A stretch of DNA of 64,000 nt from Pseudomonas weihenstephanensis (lineage in GTDB: Bacteria; Pseudomonadota; Gammaproteobacteria; Pseudomonadales; Pseudomonadaceae). Below, one piece after another: positions 9,868 to 17,040 of this stretch. The translations under genes were made by a program, and so were the position numbers. The stretch covers positions 620,001 through 684,000 of the forward strand of contig NZ_JYLF01000001.1 in assembly GCF_001043055.1 (NCBI RefSeq), read 5' to 3'. The first letter of the stretch is position 1. Every line of letters starts with the position of its first letter. The notes beneath the pieces are model-generated. The model worked only from the letters and a program-made list of their open reading frames with translations. It was not told the DNA's origin and searched no databases.

Positions 9868-10548
9868 ATGAGCCCCGTGATCACACTTAAGTTTTCTGAA
9901 AAGTACGACCAGCAACACGCAACTGACTATCTGTTAAAGCACCAGAACGGTTGGGCGCGACGCTTGTCCCATACCCGTGACGAGCAGTTGGCGCGCCGTG
10001 CCCTGGCGTTAGCGGGCGAACCTGGGGTGGTGCTGGATTTGCCGTGCGGCGCAGGTCGTTTTTGGCCGTTACTGGCCGCAAAACATAACCGTGAAATCAT
10101 CGGGGCTGATAATTCAGCGTCTATGCTGGAAGTGGCTTGCGTCGCTCAGCCGTCCGAAGTGGTGAAACGGGTACGCCGTTTGCAGACATCTGCGTTTGAT
10201 ATAGACCTGCCAGATAACGCGGTCGACAGTATTTTTTGTATGCGCCTGCTCCACCATATCGGTGACGCAAGTCATCGGATGGCTCTATTGCGGGAGTTTC
10301 ACCGTGTCAGCCGAGACAGCGTGATTGTTTCTCTGTGGGTCGACGGCAACTTCAAGGCGTGGAAGCGTAAGCGTCTGGAGCGTCAACGGGGCACTTCGCC
10401 TGTGCAGGAGGGTTACCAAAATCGGTTTGTGTTACCTGCTGTTACGGTTGAGGCGGAGTTTAGGAAGGCTGGTTTCACTGTTCAGGAGCATTTGGACTTT
10501 ATTCCGCTGTATGCGATGTGGCGGGTTTACGTACTACGCAAGAGGTAA
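9868..10548 (+). CDS. Class I SAM methyltransferase (ColRS-linked, orf222-type)
   Basis: 226 residues with a SAM-binding Rossmann domain: motif I is VVLDLPCGAGRFWPLL (about residues 52-67), then IIGADNSASMLEVA, and VDSIFCMRLLHHIG as motif IV. In P. fluorescens WCS365 a methyltransferase gene of this size (orf222) followed by the LPS-kinase gene wapQ lies beside colRS and is activated by ColR. The same layout is seen here. The substrate is unknown; a cell-envelope or LPS role is inferred. Ribosome site CAGGAG before ATG 9868. The next gene starts 3 bases after the stop. Confidence 0.78.
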   Translation: MSPVITLKFSEKYDQQHATDYLLKHQNGWARRLSHTRDEQLARRALALAGEPGVVLDLPCGAGRFWPLLAAKHNREIIGADNSASMLEVACVAQPSEVVKRVRRLQTSAFDIDLPDNAVDSIFCMRLLHHIGDASHRMALLREFHRVSRDSVIVSLWVDGNFKAWKRKRLERQRGTSPVQEGYQNRFVLPAVTVEAEFRKAGFTVQEHLDFIPLYAMWRVYVLRKR

Positions 10549-10551
10549 CTC

Positions 10552-11265
10552 ATGGCCGTTGATTGTGTACAGCAACCCCCGATGTCGACAGAAGACTGTT
10601 TTGAACATTACTGGCGCCAGGAGGGCGAGTGGGTCGAAGAACCCAACCAGCGTCGTGGCGGGGAGAGTGGGGTACAACGAATCCACGAAGCGGGTCGGTT
10701 GTTGTATGCCAAGCGGCAAGTGGGCCATATCTACCGCAGCTGGCGCTACCCGCTAGGGCGCCCGACTGTGTTGCGTGAGCGCGATGCGCTGCTGGCCCTG
10801 AGCGCCTTGTCCGTCAATGTGCCGGAACTGGTGTTTTGTGGGGCCAGGCAGGCACCGGACGGGCAATGGCGTGCGTTGTTGGTGACGGCGGCGCTGGACG
10901 GCTTTATCGAAATCGACAATTGGTACGCCGCCGGTGGGCGTGAGCGCTATGGCGAAGCCGTGCATGAGCGCGTGCTTGAGGCTGTGGCGCAAAACCTGGC
11001 GCGCATGCACCTGGGGCGTTGGCAGCACGGTTGCCTTTATATCAAACATGTCTTTGTACGGGTCACGGGCAGCGCGCAGAGTGCAACGGTAGACGTCGCC
11101 CTGCTTGACTTGGAGAAATGCAGGCAACGCCTGACACCCTACAAGGCGGCCTCACACGATCTGAAACAGCTGCGTCGCCATTCGTCGTGGAGCGACACCG
11201 ACTGGCGCAAGTTGATCTACTTTTATGAGACGGTGTTTGGCAGCGCCATCAAAGGTTTACGATGA
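10552..11265 (+). CDS. inaA: InaA/WapQ-type lipopolysaccharide kinase family protein
   Basis: 237 residues of the InaA/RfaP-like kinase family, which phosphorylates LPS-core heptose or related groups at the inner face of the membrane. Kinase-like landmarks are RQVGHIYRSWRYPLGRPTVLRE (lysine region), the catalytic-loop-like LARMHLGRWQHGCLYIKHVFV, and VALLDLEKCRQRL, which carries the metal-binding Asp equivalent. Translation is tightly linked: 3 bases after the methyltransferase, and its stop overlaps the next start as ATGA. P. fluorescens literature calls the equivalent gene wapQ. Exact substrate is inferred. Confidence 0.75.
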   Translation: MAVDCVQQPPMSTEDCFEHYWRQEGEWVEEPNQRRGGESGVQRIHEAGRLLYAKRQVGHIYRSWRYPLGRPTVLRERDALLALSALSVNVPELVFCGARQAPDGQWRALLVTAALDGFIEIDNWYAAGGRERYGEAVHERVLEAVAQNLARMHLGRWQHGCLYIKHVFVRVTGSAQSATVDVALLDLEKCRQRLTPYKAASHDLKQLRRHSSWSDTDWRKLIYFYETVFGSAIKGLR

Positions 11266-11486
11266 TGAAGAGAGAAATAGCACGAGGTTTGTTCCTGCTG
11301 GGTGCGCTGGCGATTGCTTCGGTGGCAATGGCCGCCTGGGAGCAACCCCGTTTGCAAGTGTTGAGTTCAACCACCAGTGGCAGTCAATGCCCGCTGCCGC
11401 GCATCGCTAAAGTCGAAACCATAGCCAGGCCGGATCATGATTTATTGCTGTTCATGTTTGGTATGTCCCAAGGCCTGCGCCCCTGA
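11262..11486 (+). CDS. Small exported protein coupled to the InaA kinase
   Basis: 74 residues with a good signal sequence (KREIARGLFLLGALAIASVAMAA, cleavage expected after AMA). The mature part is about 50 residues with one Cys (SQCPLPR) and an end rich in hydrophobics (DLLLFMFGMSQGLRP). ATG 11262 overlaps the kinase stop (ATGA), which argues for translational coupling and a real gene. I do not recognise the family. Context suggests an envelope role within the ColR-controlled operon. Confidence 0.6.
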   Translation: MMKREIARGLFLLGALAIASVAMAAWEQPRLQVLSSTTSGSQCPLPRIAKVETIARPDHDLLLFMFGMSQGLRP

Positions 11487-11530
11487 CAGGCTGTCTGTCG
11501 CCGTTGCCGAAGGCCCTGTGCGCAAGCGAA

Positions 11531-11576
11531 GACGTCGTTAACTCAGGGTGATGGTTTTGCCTGATTTAACGACGTC
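11531..11576. repeat. Long inverted repeat between convergent operons
   Basis: GACGTCGTTAACTCAGG (11531-11547) pairs with CCTGATTTAACGACGTC (11560-11576) at 16 of 17 positions, with a 12-base loop. It sits in the 124-base gap between the exported-protein gene and the DUF1513 gene. It may act as a two-way terminator although no T run follows. Confidence 0.7.
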
Positions 11577-11610
11577 ATCGGATGTCGTGATCGCTGCGCA
11601 GACAAGTGCC

Positions 11611-12708
11611 CTACATCACATGCAAATGGTTGTCCCAAAGCCCTGCGGGCAAATCCAGCGGTTTGGCGGTCAACGGTGTTTGTCGGCAGTCATAGAACCG
11701 GCAGCGCCCCTGGCCTGATGTCACCACGAAACCCTCTTTTACGGCGGCTACGCCTGCGCAATCGGGCAACGGCGCATCCAGTCGTACTGCGCCACTGTCC
11801 AGATCCCACACAAAAAACCGATTACCGCGAGGGGCCGTCAATGCCACCAGCCGCAAGTCGCTGTGCACCGCCACGCTGGCGGTGTAATGGCCCATTGCAC
11901 GCAGTTGCTGTTCGGCCACCGGGAACGGCTTAAAGGGCTGGCCGGGGCGCTTGATTGCCAACAACTCGGACAGCGCTTGGGCGTCGCCCATAAATTGTTG
12001 GCACGCCACTATAGTGCCATCGTTGGCAATGCCTAAGTGACGCACGCTGTTCATCGGCTGGCTGAGGGTTTCTTTACTCAGCAGGGTGCCGTCACGCTGC
12101 ATCAGCACCAGGCTGGGTTGCATGGCGTTGAGGTTCATCTCGACCCGGCTTTCAGCTTCGGTACGGATACCGCCGTTGGCCACCACCAGCGTTTCGCCGT
12201 CTGGCATCCACGACACTTGATGCGGGCCTACGCCGTGAGTCGGGATTTCGCCAGTGTGTATCAGACGCTCGCCTTCAAAGCGGTAAACCCCCAGCACGCC
12301 ACGGCCCGGGTCGGTGGTGTCGTTTTCTGTGGTGTACAGCCACTCGCCATCTTTATGAATCACCGCGTGACCATAAAAGTGGCGATTGGGCAGGGATGTC
12401 AGGGTTTGCAGCAACTGCCCATCCTTGAGGTTGATCAGGTAGCTCTCGGTGCCGGGGCGCCGGGCAACGAACAACGCAATGGGCAGTGTGGGGTGGTTGA
12501 TGATGTCGTGGCAGCGCTGGCCCACTGGGGTGTTGAATACCTGAGTGCCGTCGAGCGTGTAACCCACGGCAAAGTGATTGCCGTCCACGTCATCCCGGGC
12601 GCTCAACAACAGCGGGCTGTGGCCTTTGTTTTTGAACAGCGACCAGCCGCCCAGCGTAACGGCGCTCAGCAGTAAACCGCCGAGTTTCAGAGCTTGCCTG
12701 CGCATCAT
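11611..12708 (-). CDS. DUF1513 protein, twin-arginine-like exported beta-propeller
   Basis: 365 residues. The N-terminus MMRRQALKLGGLLLSAVTLGG resembles a twin-arginine signal. The rest has repeated beta-propeller-like strands (HVIHKDGEWLYTTENDTTD-type segments and WMPDGETLVVANGGI), matching DUF1513. An earlier in-frame ATG at 12723 overlaps the imelysin stop (TAATG), but AAGGAAGG at 12713-12720 favours ATG 12708 or 12705. Genes of this family travel with imelysins and di-heme proteins in iron-regulated clusters, as here. Biochemical function is unknown. Confidence 0.72.
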   Translation of the reverse strand: MMRRQALKLGGLLLSAVTLGGWSLFKNKGHSPLLLSARDDVDGNHFAVGYTLDGTQVFNTPVGQRCHDIINHPTLPIALFVARRPGTESYLINLKDGQLLQTLTSLPNRHFYGHAVIHKDGEWLYTTENDTTDPGRGVLGVYRFEGERLIHTGEIPTHGVGPHQVSWMPDGETLVVANGGIRTEAESRVEMNLNAMQPSLVLMQRDGTLLSKETLSQPMNSVRHLGIANDGTIVACQQFMGDAQALSELLAIKRPGQPFKPFPVAEQQLRAMGHYTASVAVHSDLRLVALTAPRGNRFFVWDLDSGAVRLDAPLPDCAGVAAVKEGFVVTSGQGRCRFYDCRQTPLTAKPLDLPAGLWDNHLHVM

Positions 12709-12722
12709 CGAACCTTCCTTCA

Positions 12723-13787
12723 TTAATCGCCGTCGTTGGCGTTAAAGCCCAGTTGAATGCCCAGCGCCTTGGCCAGTTCACCTTCGTGCAAGCGGTGAAC
12801 CACGTTCAGGCTGTCGTAAATCGCATTCAGCCTGGCGCGGCCGGCGTCATCGGCCAGCAATTCATTCAGCGACTGCTGGTTATCATTGAACAATTTGAGC
12901 GAGGCGGCATACGCGGCGTCAATTTTGTCGGCCAACGGTTTCTGGTCGGCGGGCAACAGACCACGCAAACCTTTGTTGTCAACGCCAGCCCATACGGTCT
13001 GAGCGGCGGCCAAGCTGGCGGCCAGGCTCTTGAGCGACGACTCGCTGCGCCATGCATCGGCCTGGAAAGGCTGTGCAATGCCCTTGCTCTGGCGGCCCAT
13101 CGGGGTGCCGAGTTTCTTTTTCAGGGTGTCCAGTGCGGTGACCTGAACACGCAGCAGGTCAGCAATGGCTTCGTGAGAGTCGGCATAGCGCTGGTTAGGG
13201 AACTTGCTCATCTGCGCCAGCATGCCGTCGGTGCTGTTCCAGCTCCCCAGAATTTCTTCGGCCAGTTGTTTCTGACGCTCGCCAATGGCCGTGAGCAGTG
13301 GGCAATAACGGGCTTTTTGTGTGTCATCGGCAAGGTCAATCTTGCTGTCGAACAAGATGTACTCGTAAGCCGACAGACCCTGCACCACAACACTGGACTT
13401 GGCCAGGGCAGCAGCATCGATCTGCGGCTGAGCGATGACCAGTTGTTCAACCTGACGCCCGACCAGGTTCTTTTTGTCCGGCCAGAACTGCACTTGCCAC
13501 GAACGGTTGCCCTCAGCCAGCGGACCGATCAGCAGCGGTTGCAGCTCGGCCCAGGCTTTCTGCGCATGCAGGAAGTCGGCACGGGCGGTTTCCAGGGTTT
13601 CTTTGCCTTCGCAATACGCCAGGGCGCTGACAGCCAATTGGCGATCGGCATCGGCCCAGCGGCTGTAAGTTGGCAGGATCACTTGCTTGGCAATCGCGGC
13701 CGAGGTCACGGCCTGCGGGTCTTGCGGTGCACACGCGCCCAAGGCAAGGGCGGCAAGGCTGGTGAACAACAACTTGGGTCGAAACAT
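12723..13787 (-). CDS. Imelysin-family lipoprotein (second imelysin)
   Basis: 354 residues from ATG 13787. Lipoprotein signal with lipobox LGAC (MFRPKLLFTSLAALALGAC). The body is helical imelysin (peptidase M75-like): WPDKKNLVGRQVEQLV and GLSAYEYILFDSKID. In this paralogue the GxHxxE-type motif of IcmP reads GLSAYEYILF, so the His is absent; peptidase activity is doubtful. Imelysins are periplasmic or outer-membrane iron-linked proteins. Lies between the di-heme gene (26 bases upstream) and DUF1513 (overlapping), so it is the middle gene of an operon. Confidence 0.82.
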   Translation of the reverse strand: MFRPKLLFTSLAALALGACAPQDPQAVTSAAIAKQVILPTYSRWADADRQLAVSALAYCEGKETLETARADFLHAQKAWAELQPLLIGPLAEGNRSWQVQFWPDKKNLVGRQVEQLVIAQPQIDAAALAKSSVVVQGLSAYEYILFDSKIDLADDTQKARYCPLLTAIGERQKQLAEEILGSWNSTDGMLAQMSKFPNQRYADSHEAIADLLRVQVTALDTLKKKLGTPMGRQSKGIAQPFQADAWRSESSLKSLAASLAAAQTVWAGVDNKGLRGLLPADQKPLADKIDAAYAASLKLFNDNQQSLNELLADDAGRARLNAIYDSLNVVHRLHEGELAKALGIQLGFNANDGD

Positions 13788-13813
13788 GTCGGGGTCCCCG
13801 ATCTTATAAGCGT

Positions 13814-15235
13814 TTAAAGAGAATTCAGGAACGCCAGCAACGCAGCGCGCTGCTCGGCATTGAACTGTAAAACCTGCTGCCTGGCCGGTTCGGCCTCGCC
13901 ACCATGCCACAGCACGGCTTCGAGCAGGTTGCGTGCACGTCCATCGTGCAAAAACTGGGTATGGCCGCTCACGTTCTGGGTCAAACCAATCCCCCATAAG
14001 GGCGCAGTGCGCCATTGTCGACCACTGGCGGTGAACTCGGTGCGGCCATCGGCCAGCCCTTCGCCCATATCGTGCAATAACAGGTCGCTGTAGGGATGAA
14101 TGACCTGATTGGCCAGCTCCGGTTCAGCCGCCGTGGCTGAGGTGGTGAAGGTCGGGGTGTGACACGCAACGCAGCCAGCTTTGTAGAACAGGTTTTTACC
14201 GGCCAGCACTTCTGGTGCGCCGACATCCCGACGCGCGGGCACCGCGAGGTTGCGGGTATAGAACTCGACCAGACGCAGAATGTTGTCGCTGACCTCAGGC
14301 TCACCTTGCGGGCCATTGCCGTTGGGCGCTTCAAGGCAGGCAGTTTGAGCCTGGGTGCAATCATTAAACGGTCTCAGGGACGTGGTAAGCCCCATATCAC
14401 CAGAAAAGGCGTGAACATTTTGTTGATTGAGATTGGGTTGGCCCGCTTTCCAGCCAAATCGGCCCAAGACAGTTTTTTGTTGTGCGTCGTCCCACACCCA
14501 ATTAGGGCGCCCGGTAACGCCATCAGCGCTCTTGTCCTTGGCGTTGGCCAAAATGTCTTGGTCCGGGATCGCTTCAAGCAGCCCCAAGCCAATCATAGGC
14601 GGCGCAATACGGGCGGAAAAACGCGCGTCAGGGTGCATCGGGCCGTAGCCTAATTGAGTGATGTGCAGCACAGGTTTGCGCAGTTCGACTTCGGTGCCGT
14701 CCTTGAAACGCACGGGCACAGGCGTGTAATCGACCCGCACCTTGCCCTCAGGTGGCACGCCGGGCACTGACATGTCCTGTAATTGGCCGCCGTAGACCGG
14801 TTCGGGGACGATGCCGATTTGTTCGATTAGCGTGGCAAATGCCGGGTCATTGGGAATCGATAGGCGTACTAGCATCGAGACGGCGTTCTTGGCGTTGGGG
14901 GCGGGTGGATGACCCCGGCCGTCCTTGATGTGGCAGTTTTGGCAGGCGTTGGTATTGAACAGGGGCCCCAGCCCGTCGCGCGCCGTGGTAGTGGACGGGG
15001 CGATCACCCACGGGCTGCGGAAAAAACTGTTGCCGACACTGAAATCCAGACGCCGTGTGGGCGCCAGGTTGGCAGAGGGCATCGAAAACGCATTTTGATC
15101 GGTTTTACGCACCGTCGTGGCCCCACCGGAGCGGGCTTCGCCAGGCTCGGGTTTGGTAAAACGCGGGGCGTCATCACAACCGCCAAGGCCAAGGGCCAGG
15201 AGCAGCAGAGACAGGCGAAGAGGCAACGAAGGCAT
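13814..15235 (-). CDS. Di-heme oxidoreductase lipoprotein (DUF1111/thiol-oxidoreductase type)
   Basis: 473 residues from ATG 15235. N-terminal lipoprotein signal with LGGC. Two c-type heme sites are visible: CQNCH (about residue 100) and CVACH (about residue 357). Overall layout fits the DUF1111 di-heme family related to MauG and bacterial cytochrome-c peroxidases. It likely acts as a periplasmic redox partner of the neighbouring imelysin and DUF1513 proteins in iron handling, but that role is inferred from gene association. It heads a three-gene operon; a terminator separates it from icmP upstream. Confidence 0.82.
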   Translation of the reverse strand: MPSLPLRLSLLLLALGLGGCDDAPRFTKPEPGEARSGGATTVRKTDQNAFSMPSANLAPTRRLDFSVGNSFFRSPWVIAPSTTTARDGLGPLFNTNACQNCHIKDGRGHPPAPNAKNAVSMLVRLSIPNDPAFATLIEQIGIVPEPVYGGQLQDMSVPGVPPEGKVRVDYTPVPVRFKDGTEVELRKPVLHITQLGYGPMHPDARFSARIAPPMIGLGLLEAIPDQDILANAKDKSADGVTGRPNWVWDDAQQKTVLGRFGWKAGQPNLNQQNVHAFSGDMGLTTSLRPFNDCTQAQTACLEAPNGNGPQGEPEVSDNILRLVEFYTRNLAVPARRDVGAPEVLAGKNLFYKAGCVACHTPTFTTSATAAEPELANQVIHPYSDLLLHDMGEGLADGRTEFTASGRQWRTAPLWGIGLTQNVSGHTQFLHDGRARNLLEAVLWHGGEAEPARQQVLQFNAEQRAALLAFLNSL

Positions 15236-15414
15236 CAAGCGTCCAGTTCAGCGAGCAAAATCGAGGGCGCAAAGTTTATCAGGGAAGGTGAATTGAAATA
15301 AGAGGAATTAGCGTTTGGTTTGATCTGCGGCAGTCAACGACCGTAAACCCTTCATCGGATGGCATGATCTGCCGGGTTGAATAATCGCGTGCCGGGGTGG
15401 CGCATCGCGACCCA

Positions 15415-15446
15415 TCGCAGCCTCGCGTTACTCGTCAGTGACTACG
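15415..15446 (-). repeat. REP-like intergenic repeat, family copy 2
   Basis: Read on the minus strand: CGTAGTCACTGACGAGTAAC followed by GCGAGGCTGCGA, matching copies at 2630, 28462 and 62433. Confidence 0.6.
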
Positions 15447-15477
15447 GGCCATGCATCGGTGAGGCATCTACAAACCT

Positions 15478-15503
15478 AAAAAAAAGGCGGCCCGCAGGCC
15501 GCC
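15478..15503 (-). terminator. Intrinsic terminator of icmP
   Basis: Stem GGCGGCC/GGCCGCC (15486-15492, 15497-15503) with a CGCA loop, then an A run on the plus strand (T run on the minus strand). It separates icmP from the downstream di-heme operon. Confidence 0.85.
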
Positions 15504-15531
15504 TCATGTTCAGTCACTCAAACGCTATTGA

Positions 15532-16878
15532 TCAAAAATCGTGATCGGCGTTGTCCGGGTTCAGGTCGCTGATGCCCAGCTTGCCAGCGGCTTGTTCAAT
15601 GGCACCGGTCTGCTTGACCAGCGCGCCGATGGCGTCACGAACCACTTGGTTGCCGGACTCGTTGCCCGCGGCGATCAATTGGTCGTAGTGCTCGCCCTTG
15701 GCTGCACGATCCACCATAACCTGGATCTTGGCTTCGGTATCGGCCAGGTCAGACTTCAAGGTGGCGTCAGCAGCCGGGTCAACTACGGCTACCAGCGAAG
15801 ACAGGCTAGGGCCGGTCATCTTGGTGCCATCGGCGCGTACGTATTCACCCAGGTACACGTTACGAATACCTTTGGCGTCGTAGAAGTGCGAGTTGTGGGT
15901 GTTATCGCTGAAGCAGTCTTGTTCGTCTTCAGGGGAGTTGGCTTCCAGCGACACTTTCATGCGCTCGCCTGCCAGTTCGCCCAACGACAGGCTGCCCATG
16001 CCGAACAGCATTTTGCGCAGACCGTTTTGGACAGGCTCTGCTTCCAGCGATGCGCGGTAGTTGTCGGCCACCTCAGGTGCCCAGTTCGCCACCATTTCGT
16101 TCAGGTCATTGACCAGCAATTGGGTCACGGCTTTCAGGTAGGCACGACGACGGTCGTTGTGGCCGCCCGTAGCGCCTTCACCTTCAAGGTAGTCCGACGC
16201 AGGGCGGTTGCCTGCACCCGGACCGGTGCCGTTGAGGTCCTGGCCCCACAGCAGGAATTCGATGGCGTGATAGCCAGTGGCTACGTTAGCTTCCGAGCCG
16301 CCCAGCTCGTTGAGGCTGGCAAGGACTTCAGGGGTGATTTGGGTGACGTCGACTTTGTCTTCGCCGACCTGGATTTGGGTGTTGGCAATGATGTTGGCGG
16401 TGGCACCCGGGTTGCCCAGAGCGTGCGCGTAGCTGGCGTCAACGTAGTCGATCAGGCCCTCATCCAGTGGCCAGGCGTTAACCTGACCTTCCCAATCGTC
16501 AATGATGGTGTTGCCAAAGCGGAACACTTCGCTTTGCAGGTAAGGCACGCGGGACTCAACCCAGGCCGCTTTGGCCGCTTTCAACGTGTCATCGTTAGGG
16601 TTGGCCAAAAAGGCGTCGATTGCGGTTTGCAGTTTTTTAGCGGTGGATTCGGCGTCGCTGTAGACGGCGTGCACCATGTCGGCGTAATGCGCGACAACAG
16701 CCTTGGCGGCAGCTTCGTCGATTTTCACTGCGCTGATGTCAGCTGCGGGAGTCGCTTGAGTCGTCGCTGCGGCAGGCGCTGGGGTCGCTGCATTTTTTTC
16801 TTGGTCTTTGTCGCCACAACCGGCGAGTGAAATAGCAATGGCCAGCAGACTGGCGGAGGCCAGGGGCATACGAATCAT
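15532..16878 (-). CDS. icmP: IcmP-type imelysin lipoprotein
   Basis: 448 residues from ATG 16878. Lipoprotein signal with LAGC, then an Ala/Pro/Thr-rich linker (residues about 26-48) and an imelysin domain. Key motif GYHAIEFLLWGQDL carries the GxHxxE residues; FRFGNTIIDDWEGQVNAWPL and DCFSDNTHNSHFYDAKGI are also typical. P. aeruginosa IcmP was described as an insulin-cleaving outer-membrane metalloprotease, and the family is iron-regulated. Order imelysin, di-heme, imelysin, DUF1513 matches the remembered PA4370-PA4373 region. A Fur-box candidate lies 65 bases upstream. Confidence 0.85.
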   Translation of the reverse strand: MIRMPLASASLLAIAISLAGCGDKDQEKNAATPAPAAATTQATPAADISAVKIDEAAAKAVVAHYADMVHAVYSDAESTAKKLQTAIDAFLANPNDDTLKAAKAAWVESRVPYLQSEVFRFGNTIIDDWEGQVNAWPLDEGLIDYVDASYAHALGNPGATANIIANTQIQVGEDKVDVTQITPEVLASLNELGGSEANVATGYHAIEFLLWGQDLNGTGPGAGNRPASDYLEGEGATGGHNDRRRAYLKAVTQLLVNDLNEMVANWAPEVADNYRASLEAEPVQNGLRKMLFGMGSLSLGELAGERMKVSLEANSPEDEQDCFSDNTHNSHFYDAKGIRNVYLGEYVRADGTKMTGPSLSSLVAVVDPAADATLKSDLADTEAKIQVMVDRAAKGEHYDQLIAAGNESGNQVVRDAIGALVKQTGAIEQAAGKLGISDLNPDNADHDF

Positions 16879-16942
16879 GGCGAAAATCCTGCTTCGAGAG
16901 GTGGGACACGCGTGCGACTGCACGCAATACTGGCGACATGAT

Positions 16943-16961
16943 GCGAAAGATATGCATTTTC
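16943..16961 (-). promoter_or_regulatory. Candidate Fur box upstream of icmP
   Basis: GCGAAAGATATGCATTTTC matches 13 of 19 positions of the Fur consensus, with the right-hand half (CATTTTC) best conserved. It lies 65 bases before the icmP start. Iron control of this family is known; binding here is inferred. Confidence 0.4.
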
Positions 16962-17040
16962 TGTAAAGGGTTAGCGTTGTAAATATTTCCTATTCACGTC
17001 ACCTCTACGCCGGATGCTTCACCGCACTCGAAACATGCAT

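Larger units (their letters stand above)
15239..15531. other. Intergenic: REP-like repeat and icmP terminator
   Basis: 293 bases between icmP and the di-heme gene. Holds an inverted REP-like unit at 15415-15446, the icmP terminator at 15478-15503, and presumably the promoter of the di-heme operon. Confidence 0.6.

Noticed and set aside
15541..16830. 429-residue open frame on the plus strand
   Set aside because: Reverse complement of icmP; DNA is fully explained by the real gene with signal peptide and imelysin motif.
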